NCBI GenBank assembly: GCA_008933995.1
Contig: WARS01000015.1
Coordinates: 15,384,957 to 15,448,956, forward strand
Origin: Datnioides undecimradiatus
Lineage: Eukaryota; Chordata; Actinopteri; Lobotiformes; Datnioididae
Length of the DNA stretch: 64,000 nt
Direction of reading: 5' to 3'
Shown: positions 13,808-27,095 of the stretch, piece after piece
Numbering within the stretch: the stretch's first letter is position 1
How the letters are laid out: each line of letters begins with the position of its first letter
The notes under the pieces: generated by a model
The model's input: the letters and a program-made list of their open reading frames with translations, nothing else
What the model was told of the DNA's origin: nothing
Database searches by the model: none
Program-made: the position numbers and the translations under genes

Positions 13808-16800
13808 CTGTTATGTAGTGTGGCCTTGGTGAAAGGGAAAAGTTTCAATTAGCCTTCATTTGCTTCCAACATGGCAGTGATCTTTGCTCCTGCTCGCACT
13901 GATCGCTGCTGTCGCACACCGTGGGTGTGTATGCAAAGGTGACCTGTTAACAAAAACACTGGAGCAGAAACGGGAGCAAACTGAGACACTATGGTGGCGG
14001 GTGGGTGTCGCATATTCAGAGCCACCACCTGCAGACCAAAGCAAGCCTGAGTCAGCATTTAAGTGGAGGAGCGGCAGGGTTTAATGGAGTTCGGCTGCCA
14101 GAGGAAATGACTAAGAGTTACCTCTGAAGGAGAAATTCTGCTTGTTACTGAATATTAAATCTCCTTACAGACCATTACACCGTAAAAACAGCTTGGAATG
14201 AATTCAGACCGAACCTTCAGGTGCCCAGGGGTTCCTGTAACAGGCCACTGAGGCCCAGCTGCAGCAGTCATTTGCATTTTTTCTCAAGAAACACAAGCGA
14301 AAGATATCAAATGTTGTTTAAACTTAAATAAAACGGTGTAAATCTGACATAAGTGTTATTTAAATCAGCACAGGTAAGGGACTGAGCTCAGACACAGAGT
14401 TCAGACTATGCTTAAGTTAGTTACTTTACAGAGCCCTAGAGGAAGAAGACCAATCTAATTTAAAGAGCATCTGACCTCATATTCGTCTTATGTCAAACAG
14501 ATCTTTGATCTACCCCAGAACTGTCTGAGAGACTGAAGCATCTTCACTGCCCTACATTTCCTACTGAATATCCAGACATTTCCTGTCTGAAACAAAAGTA
14601 CTCCATCCTCTCAAATATCCATGACCTTTTGTATTGTTAGAGATCTGATTCTCCTCTAAATCCCAAAACAGTCATTGTGTGTCCGTCAACGTGTCCTGTC
14701 CTGTCGGAGTGTCTCAGGGGAGGATGTTGATCACATAACTGCTCCATTTGTGTCACTGAAGAAAGACACTCTTAGATCAAACACACCGTAGCGATGGTCT
14801 ACTCTGTTCACAATAGTATATGCGCCGTTTACTGTGAAATCCATTCTGCTTACCAGCTTAGTGTCCTGAACCAAGGCAGTTCATAGGAATGGTAAACTCT
14901 GTAGCCTATGGTGATGATTTCTTGGAAGCACTTGATTTGGACGGTCATGACCTACATCAGATGATGGGAGCAAAGCAGAAGTAAGACAAGGACACTCAGG
15001 AGAGCGAGTACTTAAACTGCTGGATTCAAAAAAGCAGCCATTAGAATTAAAAGTAATTACAGAAGAGAGCTGACAGTGGGACAGATGCACTGAGGAGCTG
15101 CAGGATCAATCGCTGTCACTTACCACTAATATAAGAGTGACAGGTCCCATATAGATGATGAGGAAGAAGCCTGAAATCATGGCTAAAGACAGAACCCCTC
15201 GTATCCAGTAGTTCTTCCATCTGCCGGGAATGGGAAACATAGGATTAAACCTCAAATCTACATTTCACGAGTAGATTTATGCTTCGGTTAAGATTTCGTT
15301 TTAAAGAAAGTGATGGCGGAGAGTGGAAAGTATAACACGGATGTACGGTTTCCAATTTTAAAACACGTACTGAAATAATTCCACACTACAGCGAGGAAAA
15401 AAAAAACGTTTGTGATCAGCAGAGCCTTGAAATTTACAGGGCTGACGTACTTTTTGTGTCAGCTGACTAGCAGCGTTGACGTGGTGGTTGATTACAGAGA
15501 CGACGCCTTAAGGCGCCGGTTGAACATTTGTCACAGCTGTCAGGAAAGGGGGGAATATCGGATACAATCACTTGTGTTATAACTGTGAATATTTAGCGTT
15601 TACGTATTAGCTGTCATAAATATCTTATATAATATAATATCTTGCCATGCTGGAAGTTCTGCGAGGCAGTGTTTGAACTATAAGCCAATATCTAGAAAGC
15701 TAATGCTGAGATGATGAGGATGGTTAACAGGTGTAGTGATCCATCTTGTGCATGTTGAGGTATTTGACAGGATAGGTGAAATCTTTGACTTGTTAATGGC
15801 ACTAGAGGGGAAGTGAGGGGGCCAACAAATGGTTAGGACTTATCCTCTGGGTACCACGAATGCCTGTGCAAACTTTTCTAGAAATATTTGTCAGAACTGT
15901 TGAGATATTTCAGTCTGGATCGAAGTGGTGGACCGATTAGTCACCAACCTCGAAAAAGGGTGGTCCGATACGGATGTTTGAGTAGAGGTATGGGTGTGTG
16001 AGAGCGGCGTGCGGCAGATGATAGCAAGGAACAACTTTCATACAAGCCACATCCACCAAAGGAAGTAAAACCCGACACCAAGCACAGTGCGCTGAGTTAC
16101 ACAATAAGAGGACCGGGCTGGACAACCAGGCAGTCGAGTGGGGCTCAAATAAAGCCTGCATCCTTTCTCTTTACTGGCAGTCATGGTATTCAGCGTATGT
16201 TGGTACAGCCATGACGCTCGCTGCTAATAAATCCTCTAAACCTAACAATGAATCATCTTATCAGCGCTACATGTGTCGGAAACTAGCACGGCTTAAAAAC
16301 GCGGACTGCGGCTTCGTCCTTCGGAGCGTTTTTCACAGCGCGTCGTGCAGCGCGTGTTGCTGCGAGGCAAACTGCTGCACTGCTCGCTGCCTGGGAGCAA
16401 AACAAAAGAGAGGAAACAGCTCAAAGCTGCGCAGGAGCCAAGCAGGGCAGAGAGCCTGGTGCCTGCTGTATGAATGGAGAAGGAAAACAGCTGCATCATG
16501 AAAAAAGGTGCTGCTGCTGCCGTCCACTCACCGCCGCGCACTCCCTCTCTCTCTCTATGACTCCATCCCTCACTCACTGTCTGTCGCTATAACTACCTCT
16601 CTTCCTCCTCTCTTCACCTTCAGGTCCATCTATTCATCCTTCTGCGCTATGTCATTTCGCTCTTTCGCTCACGTCATTCATCTGCTGCTCCTTATCGCTA
16701 CTACATCATCCTCCTCACCGCTCCATCGTTTCCATTATCTTTCTTTATCGCTCTCTCCTTCCTTCTCCGAGTTTCTTTCCTTTCCTTTCTCCTTTCTCTT

Positions 16801-19800
16801 CCCCCCACCCCCCCCTCCCTCTCTCTGCAGTCTGTTCATCCACTGGTCTCTCTGCAGCACACCGGCTCATATGGCACTCGAGCCTGCAGGGATTAGTGCT
16901 TCCCTCCTCGTGAGCCTTTAAGCCCTGTGACCTGGCCGTCACTCATTGGTCACACCCTCCGCTTCTCATCTGTATATCAAAACAGGGCCCCGTTCATTTG
17001 TGTTCGAGGCGCTGCTGACTCGCACGGGCACAGATTGACAAGCGTAAGAGTGTTGAACTGCTGGCAAGAAGCACTACAACAGTGCAGGAATGTACCCTGC
17101 GCAAGAATAGCTATTTAAATAATGTTTAACTCCAGCCTTCACTGTTTTTCCCCCAGACTTTACTCTGTTCGCTTTATTTTAAGGTTCTGGCACTCAGACA
17201 AGTTTCTTTCACTGCCCATCTATGTCACATAAATGAAAATTATTTAGGCACTGATATTAAAATATGAAGGGGAAGAGAAGGGTCAAATATATTGTTTATA
17301 AAGACAGAAAAACAGGATTTCTTCTGTCATTTTTGTAAATTAAAGCTACTTTAGCCAAACCAAAATGTGACTGTTAACCTTCACGTTACAGGGCATCTCA
17401 CCAAACAGCATGCTAATCATCTGACTAAAACCAATAACAGCAGCTGCCAGCACACCCTCAGCAGAAGCTGCCATTCAGGGGCAATGGATATATTAAAAAA
17501 ATATTTATGTTTGTTGGTTTAATGACTTATTGTAGGTGTGTCGACTGAGGGAAACTGAACTTTCCTTTTTCTCTTGCAGGTCCTACTGGCTAGTTTACAT
17601 GGCAGCTAGCAAATTTACTAGCAACTGCATTTCACCCAGTGCATTAATAAGAGCATGTTCAAACAAGTCTCCAGGTCGCAATCTATTTCTGGTCTAATTA
17701 ACCTACATGCATAGGGGAAAGATGATCAATCACTCCGACAGGGTCATTCCAAGAATAATGGAGGGAAAACTGCTTGCTCCAGCAGAATAATGGCAGACGT
17801 ACATTAGAGAAACTCCTCAGCCTTCTTTGGTTCAAGTTATGTAAAATCAGTAAGTGCACGTTTTAGCATTTCGGTGAATCTGAGACTTGACTGTGAAGTT
17901 CGCAAAATGCAAACAGGTCGTGCACTTCCCGAACAAACGATATCTGTTGCCGTTTGTCTCTTGAGTTCCTGCGTGTGAGCAGTGTGTACCTGGGTGGCAG
18001 GCCCTCCAGAGCTTTGTTCAGGCATTGTGGAGTGTTGTCTGTGTCAGCTGTGGAGAGAGGAACATCTGGAGTGTCTGCTTTGGAGTCGCCGTCACATTCT
18101 CCCTCTACGTCGCCTTGCAGGCCAAGCCTGTCATCGGCATCAGCCTCCTGCCGGGACAAACACAGACACACAGAGATATTCAAATCCCGACTCAAGATAG
18201 CGTGCGTTCACTTGACACACAGGTCAGCACAGAAACCAGAGGCGGACAGGAGAGCTGTGTACACGTGGCAATAACAGAAGATGAGTTTAAGCAGCATCCT
18301 TATAAAGAAAAAGAGAAAGGACGTACACTGAGAGCTCTTCTGAGACGCAAACGGCAGACGGCGGTTTAATTAGGCCACAGTTTAGTCTCTCACCTGGGAG
18401 GGGGAGGACGCTACAAAACTGGTGCACGAGTGCTCTAAGCCTGGCTGGGAAGTCTGTTGTGCGTGTCTGTCTCAGTGTCTTCAGTGTTATCGGCTAGACG
18501 ACCGTGAGCGCGTGATGGCTGGTTTTCTACCTCATTCTCAAACATTTTACAATTTTACTGAGAGCCTACCGGTAACACAGAGACTAGGGGCAGTATTGCA
18601 GTTTTCGTTCATCACCGCATCCTGTCACTGCACTGTGACACTTTCGACATGCATCAGACAGACCTCACCTATTAACTGACTTCTGCACCGGCACCTGTTC
18701 AACCAGACCTAATAACACAGATATGTAATACCAGTGTAAATCACATAAATCACAGGGGGAAAAAAGCATTTTTCAAAATCTTTTATTCCAAAGTTGATCA
18801 GTCTGACACACGTCTCTGTCTGTGTAGTGATTCTATTTTTAAGGAATCTGAACGTAATAACAACCCCCATACTTTAATTATAAATCAACCCAGTGTCAAA
18901 ATGGCCATAAAAGGAGAAAGTTGGATTCCAGTGTGATCAGGAAGGAAGGAGGATTACTGGCTGAGCATGACTGAGCTGAAAGTCTACACCTGGGGTCAAC
19001 AGGGTAAGAGGCTGCTGACCAGGGGCCAAACATCTTTATTGGTGTTAATGAATCTTTAATCTGGATTTAAACCCAGCCAGCACACACAGCCTCTACATGT
19101 TCGCCGTTTCTACTCTGCATTGACAGTACTGCTTTTTAATATTATTAGATATTTAATAGTTTTTAAAACTTTTTAACATTTTATTATATTGAAAAAGACC
19201 AGTAGAAAATAAACAAATCAAAATGATCTGTTGTGTGAACGCACAATGTAAACATTCTCAGTCAACAGAAACAGAATTTTGGCATCTTCCTTGCTGCCGC
19301 TAAGCAGCGGCACATACGCCACATGAATGAAAGTCACACATCAGCACCTTGGGTTTGGAAAACGCTGGCTCAGTGAGGACGGAGGGCCAAAACTGAGAGA
19401 GCATAAGGGATTTTCAGATTTAGCAGCGATGAGCGTGGACACGCGGCCTCAGACACTCTAACGTCGTTAATAAGTAAACACAAACACTTTTGTTCTTGAG
19501 TTGACACCAGTAATGGTCTATCCTGTAACAAAGCGGCGAGTCGAGATGCTTCTTCTGTCCGAAAGAGGCTATTTTTAAAACCAAGTGAAACTCTTGCCAT
19601 CTCCCACAACTGGTCTCACACACCAGTTGTGGGAGATTAAGTTTCCTTTTGCACTTGAGAGGCTCGCTGATGCTCCTGGACATTTTTTTCCTTTCATGGT
19701 CGCTTTTACTCAAACGTTGCTAAATACGGTCAAGCGCGTGTGCGCGAGTGTGTGTGTCAGGGTTAAACCGGACAGCTTTTCATTCAGAAACAAGCTCTCT

Positions 19801-22800
19801 GATGTCGGTCAGACGTCGTAATTAGCTCGGAAAGCGCTGAAAGAGGCAGCGGGTTGAGGTTGAGACCGAAGGGGGTCACCTGAGTTGATGTTGGGAGTTC
19901 AGGAGAGAGAGGAGGTGTAACTGAAGATTTCTACTCAGGTTTTAATGAGGAAACGCTGAAGCCTACAAGACTGAAACAGTGGAAAGCTACAGGGTCCTAT
20001 CTGACAGTGTGATGTACATATCTTGACTGTAAAAGGAAAACACAATACAGAAAACAGCCACTGAACTGGACACTTAGTGAACATCTGCTATGTATATTTC
20101 AACATTTTATAATATTCTATTATATAAAGTGAAGGGAAGTGGGAATTTGACTGGTTAGACAAATTAAGCAATCTGAGGACTCCACTGTGGGCTCTGAATG
20201 AACCCACTGGCGACTAATGTGTTATGCAAATGGCAGGGATGAGTATTTGTTTCTACCCACAAACGGTACAAGGGTCTGGAGCAGAGGTCGACTGATAGTA
20301 GAATTAATGGCTGGTGGAATAACAACAGCACGGAGAAGGAAGAGGTCAATAGCTGCTTAATTGGCGAAACCAAAGAATCGGAGAGCTTGGACCAACACTT
20401 TGCAACAATTTGTACAGCAAGAGGCCGAAGCAGGGCAGCCACCGTCAGGCTTTCAGAGGCTGGTGGGGTGATATATGGAGGTCAGCAGCAGCCACAATCA
20501 CTGGGAGTGTTTACCGGCGGCACATCAGACAGCACGTTAGCTAACAAAGCGGCCGGCAGAGCAGACAAACTTCAATCTGCCGCTGACTTGGGGCCAGTGG
20601 CATTTTCTCACTGCGGTTTAACTGGCACAGTTCAATGACTGTTTCCGCAACATGAAGCGGATCTCAGCTTTGGTCAGCACGTTACTTCATATTCACAAGT
20701 GTGTTACATGTAGAGGCACAGTATCAGGGCTTAATCTGGGGGAATGTGCTCAAGCTGGTTAATTAAACTGTCAAACACTGCTAATCTTCTGTTTATTTAG
20801 CAAAGTATGCTAACTGCTGTGCAAATACTTCACGGCCAAACATCTTAAACAGCGTTGCAAATCTATGTAGTAACGATCTGAGTGATGCTATGCGGTCAAA
20901 CAAGCCTGAGAACCTAGAAAATACTGCCAATGGTAGGCAAACGTGAATGGAGTAATTGACCTTCTGGATTACGTCCAAGTGAGGAGACAGTGAGGCAGAA
21001 GCTGTCCTTGCAGCTCAGCTCACCTTCAGTATCATCTTTGTCCTCCTCCTCCTATTCCTCCTATTAATGCCTTCTCTGCAGAGAGGCGGGAGGAAGAGGA
21101 AGAGAGTGGAGGGGATCAGACAAGGGGGACAGACAGATGATGAGCAGCGCAATCCAATCTCACCACAGCCTGAAGCAACATGCCCTCCGCTTATTCGATC
21201 TTAAAAACAGCGCTTATATTGCAAACTATGAACTGCTGCGTAGAACAGAAACCGTGAGCTTGGATCTCTTGTTTCATTTGTATGTCTGTATTTATATCTA
21301 AACTCACTGGCTACTACCTGCTCCTGGTGACACCTGAGCACCTTTTTTCAGTCAGATAAAACAACAACTCAGCAACATTTCCCAGGAGTGCTTGACACAA
21401 TAGAGCTGCCCAGACCTCCTGGTAGTTGTAGTTGCTCAATGGTAACAAACTCATCACTGTTTTAACTTTAGGTCTGTGTTGCGATTCAGTGAAACCAGGA
21501 ATGCACACAGAAAGTATCATGTTTCTGCATTTCAGGCAGACTGGAGAAAGAGAAGAAGAACAGCTGGCCTTTAGAGGAGGGAGACCTCACTGTAACTGTA
21601 TGTACAGTATGTACATACAATCAAGTGTGTATCAAGTGTTATGCACCAGAGCAATACTTATATACTTTAGCTTTAAGTTTAGTTAAAGATGATGTCTGTG
21701 GCATTCAATACACTTTAGATGATTTCAGACTTTACATTGATTCACTGAACTCATCGTTTTGGGGCACTTCTTTTACCCCCCTTCGCCTTTCGTTAACGCA
21801 GAACTAATAATACACGTACTGTTTCAGACTCAGCAGATTAAGCAGTCATGCCACTGTGCCCTGAAGATAAAATGTTGTTTCCTGTTTTGATGTGTAATAG
21901 AAGTGTGTGTGTGTTTGATTAGGGATGTTCCCCCCCGCTATCCCAGAATGCCATGGGGATGAGTGACAACAAGAGCATACAGACAGGCAGTGCCTTTCGT
22001 CGTCGATGCTTTTCCTTCATTGTCGGTGGAGTTGAAGTTGATTTTTTCCTTCAGGTTTGAGGAGTGAAGGTCTCAGCTGATTTGAATAACAAAATAATAT
22101 GTTCTGGGATCAGTAAAATGACAAAAAAGTAAAGTTTTGAAACAGCATCACGTCAACAGGAATTACTTTACGGCCCTGAAATCATCACAAACAGAACCCG
22201 GTGCATTCCATTCTCCCTCACAGTCGCCTCCTAAAGAAAGTATGGCCATTTAGCTCGATCAAGACGAATAACCAAGGTGCAAATTCCTTTGCGTATCTCA
22301 ACTAAGACAGCTCGAATTCAGCCTGGAAGGGTCAGTGGCAGCGAGGGGCCGCCGTTAATTCAGAAAACACAGCGACATCTCAGCACAGGTCAAGAAACAA
22401 GTCGACACAACTGTGAGGTCCAGACCATCAGGCAGCAGCAGCAGCAGCGGTGTCAGGCTGTGGTCACAGGAGAGAGGATCACCTACGTGGGCTCATTAGG
22501 CTAATCAGCAACGAACACTGACCTGAAGTAGCACCGCCGCTAGCAGTAACACGCAGCTTTCAACAGCTCGGCCTTTTTCTGTCAGACTGCAGCACGAAGC
22601 AAAAGAAAAAAGCCATTTGGCAGCGAACGGTCTGTCGCCACAGAGGTGGTCATGTGGGACTGAAATGCTCATTACAGAAATCAATAACGTTGGACAGATG
22701 AAAAATGGGGAGACAGCGCTGCCTGTCGAGCTCAGCTCTACCCCGTCATTCATGGCTTTCACTCTGTCAGCCTCGACTATACCTTGGTTTAGGTGTTTGA

Positions 22801-23469
22801 CCTGAATGCTAATGTTAGTCTCGTAGCACTCCACCACCGAGAGTCAACTTCCTTGCATGTACACACACGCAGGGCCAATAAATCTGGTTCAGATTCTGGT
22901 TTATGATGTTAAAATGCTAATGTTTAGCATACAGCATCTACCTTATTGGCTTAAATTACATTACTGATTATACAGTTGACATACATGTAATATGTAATAT
23001 AACAAATGACTGTTATAACATTACAGTCATATATAAAAGTGTTTGGAACACTAACAGCCATTTTCCTGGTTGCAGAGACAAGCGAACATATCAGAGCGAT
23101 GTTTCTACGTCTGTGTTGGAGTCAGAAACAGTGTCAGTCACCGCTTGTTCACTTCACAGGAATCACCGCCCAGACAGAAAACAGCTAACATGCACCTGAT
23201 GTCAGACTGAATGATGACCTGACCGTTAGTTATCAGGTTATTAGCAAAGAGCATGAAGAACACCTCATATTACTGTAAAATGCCAAACCATGACTGTCCT
23301 GCTGCTGTTCACCGAGCTATCTGAATGCAGAGCCGCAGCGTGAAGCAGTAAAGACTGTGCTGCTGTCCAAAGACATTTCTAACTAGGGTTGTGCAGCATG
23401 AAGCTGTGACCAGCAGAGCGTCAAACAGCCTGCTGCTGCTGCTGCTGCTGCCGCCGCCGCCGCCACTTG

Positions 23470-23503
<34 letters not shown>

Positions 23504-26500
23504 GCCTTCAGGGCCCGCCAGCCGGTCAGCAGACAGCCCGCCAAGGTCACCTGTCACGCGCTGTCTTGAGCAGTCGCTAACTGTCCCGACAACACCGTGC
23601 GGGACCATGAAGGGTGAGCAGCAGTGTGAATCGCTAACACTGGGGAAGTTGTGAATCAAACTCAAATACACACACACACACACACACTGCTTGGTATGTA
23701 CTGTATGTGTGGCTGACTAATTAATGAATTCATGAAAGTAAATATTGGCCTTGGAGATAACAGACAGGGTGAGACATACATGGGTGTGTGTGGGACGTTG
23801 GGCCACCTCAGCTAGTCCAACACTTTATTCTTTTTTTCACTGGCTATATAAAAGTTGCCTCATGTGAACATGATCTGTTTGGGTGTTGCTGCACGGTGTG
23901 ACACAACAAACTGATCCTTTAACCTCCCAAACAAGACACGGGGCTGACTCATCCCCGTTTAAACCCTGTCGGCGCTGCTCTGCTCTGCTCTGCAAGCCTG
24001 TTTCTCTTTAGGAACACCTCAAAGTAGCCGACCAAGAGAGGAAACTAAAACTTTTATTAGCAATTGTTTGATGGATGGGATTTTTTTTTTAATCTCTTCT
24101 GCTTTCAGAGGAGAAAGAAGAGAGGTTTGTCACGTTGGGGATGGATGTGGTGCACTTGTACTGTGCTTGGTCACGCCTCTCTGTGATCTGAATCATTAGA
24201 GAAAAATATGTTTTTCGGGCCTGTTACATGGAGTCACATGGACTCACAAGTAGCTAATTAGCTAGGCTGAGGTTTGGTAACCTCAGCATCTTGCCAGGTT
24301 AGAGACTTTGGCAGCGGGACGTCAAAACAAGCCTGAAATCAGTCTTGGGTGAACAGGAGAGCTTCATCTGTGCTTTATATACAATCACTGTTCATTCGGA
24401 TTATTAAATTTGATGTACATGGCTTTCCAAACACGAGGAACTGTCCGAGTGTCAGTGTCCGTCGCCTTTTACCCACAAACTCTTTCTTCCCGTGGTCATT
24501 TCTTCAAATGACTGAAGTAGTTTCACTCCTCGTGGACAACACTGCAAAAGCAGCAAGCTGCCCAACATCAGAGGCCAGAAGCAGTCACTGTGTGGCTCGC
24601 TCATGAGCACTGAATCAGTTATCAAAACCTGCTGTTGACTGAATTTTGATTAGTGCACCAGTCAGTTAATCAACATGTTGTCTTGGAACAACTGGGGAGG
24701 TGCTAAATGAATTACGTTAAACGTCATGATTTTGAGCTAAAACTATGAGTCAATTAATTGATTATTCAATCGGCAGACTACTAGTAACAATTATGCTAAT
24801 CAATTAATCAACTGAGTATTTCAATTTCAAGTTTGCTGTGTCCATCCCCTCAAATAGCAAAACTGCTTTTCCTCATCGTAAACTGAGTATCTCTCTGTTT
24901 TGCACTGTTTCCAGAGAAAGCGAGATATAAAAGCCTTTTCTAGTGTGAAGGTGAAACGTAAATTTGGGTTCACTGCGCACACGCTTCCTTTAGGAGGTGA
25001 CCTTGTGTAAAACAGGTGCGCAGCAGCACATGTGTGACATAAAGGAAGTGTGCAGAGTTTCTGGGCCATTTTGAACTCTTTGGCACAGTTTCAGCGACTA
25101 TCGGTGGGCAAGCTCTCCTCTCTGTGAGGCAAGTTAATGAGTGGGCTGGGTGGGATTGCTCAACCACTTCTGCATGTGTTACATAGGGGGCCGTTGGTTG
25201 TACGCCCGAGAGGAGCTGTTAGGTGGAGTTAACTCTGTTTAACCTTTGAAACAGCCCCAGTGAGGCGAAGACAGATACATTAAAGGTTTTACTCAAATAC
25301 AATTTGTCTTTGGGATCTTGGTTGCCTAGTAACAACAAAGGTGCATTAAGGGCTGCAACTAATCCACCGATTAGGTCTTTGATTGCTAGATTATTGCTTA
25401 ATCTTTAAATTATCAAGCGAAAAACAGCAAAAACAGCAAACCTCCATCACTTGTTCCCAGAGTGCAGAGAGAGTTGACCAAAGGGTTTGAGCTCCCTTTC
25501 ACGGATTAGTGATCTTAAAACACCACCACAAAGTAAAATAAGAAAGGGAAACGTCAGTATCTTATTGGGGCGGGTTTCCTACTTCCAGTCTCAATGGTTT
25601 GCCACTGGCGGCAAGTACTGCAGCCAACTGATATAAACACTGTAAGTTGCAGACTATGTCAATCAATCTTCTGTTGTCTGTTTCTGTTGTCAGTTGCACT
25701 ACGGTTAATTCCGATGCCGCCTTCGTTCACCTCATTATTTCTCTGATTAATAGTCTTTTCCATGACTTTAGAAATTGTCAAAGTAAAAACGATAGAAAAG
25801 ATAAAAGATGTTCAGCTGCTAAAAATAAATAACAGAGAATCAGTCATCCTCGTAGTTAAGATGGCAAATGCCTGGCGTAGTTGACATAACCAAGTCATCT
25901 ACTTTATCTGAATTCCTCACGGTTAAGAACAAACTGCCAAGCTCAACTTTTGAGCCAAAATCAATGGAAAGTTTGACCATTAACTGTGCTCTAACTCTTC
26001 CTGAAGACGATTTTCTTCATGCGCACGATATTGACTTGAAGAGCAACAGTACGAGTTTGTCATACTCATACTGTCGCCACTAGTAACAGCTAGTGAGCCT
26101 TGGATCTGTCACTTGCTGTTACCGAGAGCAAGAACGAACCGTCAAGCTCAATCAATTTTAATTGTTTCGGCACTATGATCACTACTTGAAAGCAACATAA
26201 AGAAGCATTTTGAATTAGGCTACTTAGTGCTCCCTTGCGGCCTATGAAATTTTATTAAATGATGAATCGATTCAACAGCTTTGAATCTTTTTTTAATATA
26301 TATTTTTGCTCTCTATTATCTGTAACTTATTAATTACAGAATCACTCACTAAAGGGAAACCTATGTCTGCCATCTCAGTCAGCGCAGCAGTCATGCAGAC
26401 AGAGATGTATGTGGTGATGTTGCTGTTGATGACACTGTTTCAAATCAATAAAGAGGCACAAAACACTGAAAATAGGTTTACATTGTCTCAGGCTGTTGGG

Positions 26501-27095
26501 TCCCATTCTGATGAGCACTGGGTGTTTGATTGTTCCACCTGAGCATCCCTTTATCTCTTACAGTCCACGCCAGGAGGCCGTGCAAGCATTTCACCTGCTG
26601 TTTATACTCAGAGTTAACACACACATACAACTGTACACAACAAACACACCTGTCAGGCTCAATATTCACACCTGACACACCGGGATCTGACTGAACCTGC
26701 AGGAGTGTGACACTGATGTGTCTGTTACAAAATGTGACAGAAACAGTGCGAAAATGTCCCAAGACACGATGAGGACGTGAACCTCACACCACCTAGCAGT
26801 CGTTATTTCTTCATACGGGGCTGTTTCTGTGACCGTGTTGATGTTGCTGCGGGATTACAGCGGAAGCCTGCAGCTAACTAACTAGCTTATTAGCTCCCCA
26901 GCTAACCTGGCAACTCAGCTAGCTTGGCTACTTGACCAGCGCCTGACAACAACCGGACTAACTTGTTTTGAGGGCGAGGTCTCGGAGTGAAACTGGCGTC
27001 TTTTTGCTCGTTGCGGTGCAGCTTACCTTGTCGCTGATATTGTCACTGTTGTCAGGGTCTCCTCCGCCTCCACCTCGCTTCCTCAGCTCCGTCAT
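6237..27095 (-). CDS. cds1: Phosphatidate cytidylyltransferase (CDP-diacylglycerol synthase 1), complete, 13 exons
   Basis: The enzyme makes CDP-diacylglycerol from phosphatidic acid and CTP in the ER, feeding phosphatidylinositol synthesis. Coding exons in transcript order: 27027-27095, 17990-18147, 15124-15220, 14854-14951, 13461-13600, 11387-11445, 10448-10530, 9949-10036, 8850-8918, 8138-8290, 7654-7773, 6824-6927, 6237-6369. They total 1371 nt: 456 codons plus TAA, near the roughly 460 residues of human CDS1. All donors are GT, all acceptors AG, and every phase agrees. The start MTELRKRG is the usual CDS1/CDS2 N-terminus. Residues 1 to about 75 are acidic and poorly conserved, then multiple membrane helices follow. 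The CTP-transferase signature spans the exon 11/12 junction ([11 protein letters not shown] then PGHGG-MDRFD). CDS1 rather than CDS2 is indicated by [10 protein letters not shown] and [18 protein letters not shown]. Teleosts also carry cds2, so a paralogue swap is the main alternative. No frameshift or stop is seen. Confidence 0.95.
7654..10530 (-). CDS. cds1: cds1 exons 7-11: membrane core and first half of the signature
   Basis: Exon 7 (10448-10530) carries [18 protein letters not shown]. Exon 8 (9949-10036) carries [20 protein letters not shown], whose ND and GRTPL are near-invariant. Exon 9 (8850-8918) carries [13 protein letters not shown]. Exon 10 (8138-8290) encodes a cysteine-containing loop with [11 protein letters not shown], the most variable exon. 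Exon 11 (7654-7773) carries [24 protein letters not shown]. For exon 11 the TAG acceptor at 7774-7776 was chosen over a CAG six bases further in, because it keeps the KTVNLYPFQ reading seen in relatives. Confidence 0.93.
11387..18147 (-). CDS. cds1: cds1 exons 2-6: acidic N-terminus and first membrane helices
   Basis: Exon 2 (17990-18147) encodes the acidic, serine/aspartate-rich segment ending in NKALEGLPP. Exon 3 (15124-15220) encodes [19 protein letters not shown]. Exon 4 (14854-14951) encodes [20 protein letters not shown]. Exon 5 (13461-13600) encodes [19 protein letters not shown] and [19 protein letters not shown]. Exon 6 (11387-11445) encodes [19 protein letters not shown]. Together they form the first membrane helices. 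The introns between them hold repeats only. Confidence 0.92.
11446..13460 (-). other. cds1: cds1 intron 5, about 2.0 kb, no feature
   Basis: Apart from short A-runs (11811-11821 and 12241-12250) I see nothing beyond ordinary unique sequence. Introns 6 to 12 were also read and hold no other exon, RNA gene or recognisable transposon. Confidence 0.6.
13760..13805 (+). repeat. (TG)n microsatellite, about 23 units
   Basis: A pure TG run in cds1 intron 4. It is (CA)n in the transcript and lies about 160 bases upstream of the exon 5 acceptor. Confidence 0.97.
15221..17989 (-). other. cds1: cds1 intron 2, with a pyrimidine-rich block
   Basis: This intron is about 2.8 kb. The part at 16535-16830 is strongly C/T-rich on the plus strand, with CTCTCT and CCTTTCT runs. 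An apparent 137-residue open frame there (16508-16921) is low-complexity serine/proline/leucine translation of that tract, not a gene. No other feature was seen. Confidence 0.6.
19599..19637. repeat. Perfect 16-bp inverted repeat with 7-nt loop
   Basis: The arm ATCTCCCACAACTGGT (19599-19614) is exactly complementary to ACCAGTTGTGGGAGAT (19622-19637) across the loop CTCACAC. Pairing stops at the next base on each side. It lies in cds1 intron 1, with no open frame or known family recognised. It could be a small foldback element or a structured RNA segment. Confidence 0.9.
23430..23501 (+). repeat. Compound triplet repeat (CTG)7-(CCG)4-(CTG)10
   Basis: Seven CTG units (23430-23450), four CCG units plus CCA (23451-23465), a short spacer, then ten CTG units (23472-23501). 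On the cds1 sense strand this is CAG/CGG inside intron 1. The poly-serine and poly-leucine open frames over it are artefacts of the repeat. Confidence 0.97.
23667..23688 (+). repeat. (AC)n microsatellite
   Basis: A short CA/AC run in cds1 intron 1. Confidence 0.9.

Larger units (their letters stand above)
18148..27026 (-). other. cds1: cds1 intron 1, about 8.9 kb
   Basis: This is the largest cds1 intron. It holds a perfect hairpin at 19599-19637, CTG/CCG triplet repeats at 23430-23501, a CA repeat at 23667-23688, and worn stretches rich in GATTAAT/CAATTAAT near 24740-24810 and 25345-25420. Those stretches resemble a dispersed teleost repeat, but their ends cannot be set. No exon was found. 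Confidence 0.6.

Noticed and set aside
16508-16921. 137-residue plus-strand open frame in cds1 intron 2
   Set aside because: Low-complexity Ser/Pro/Leu translation of a CT-rich tract; no family likeness or start context.
23309-23683. Poly-serine/poly-leucine open frames at the triplet repeat
   Set aside because: Caused by CTG/CAG repeats in an intron; no exon signals in phase with cds1.
24740-25420. GATTAAT/CAATTAAT-rich stretches (also near 3480-3550)
   Set aside because: They resemble a dispersed fish repeat, but I could not set ends, terminal repeats or a family, so they are not listed as elements.
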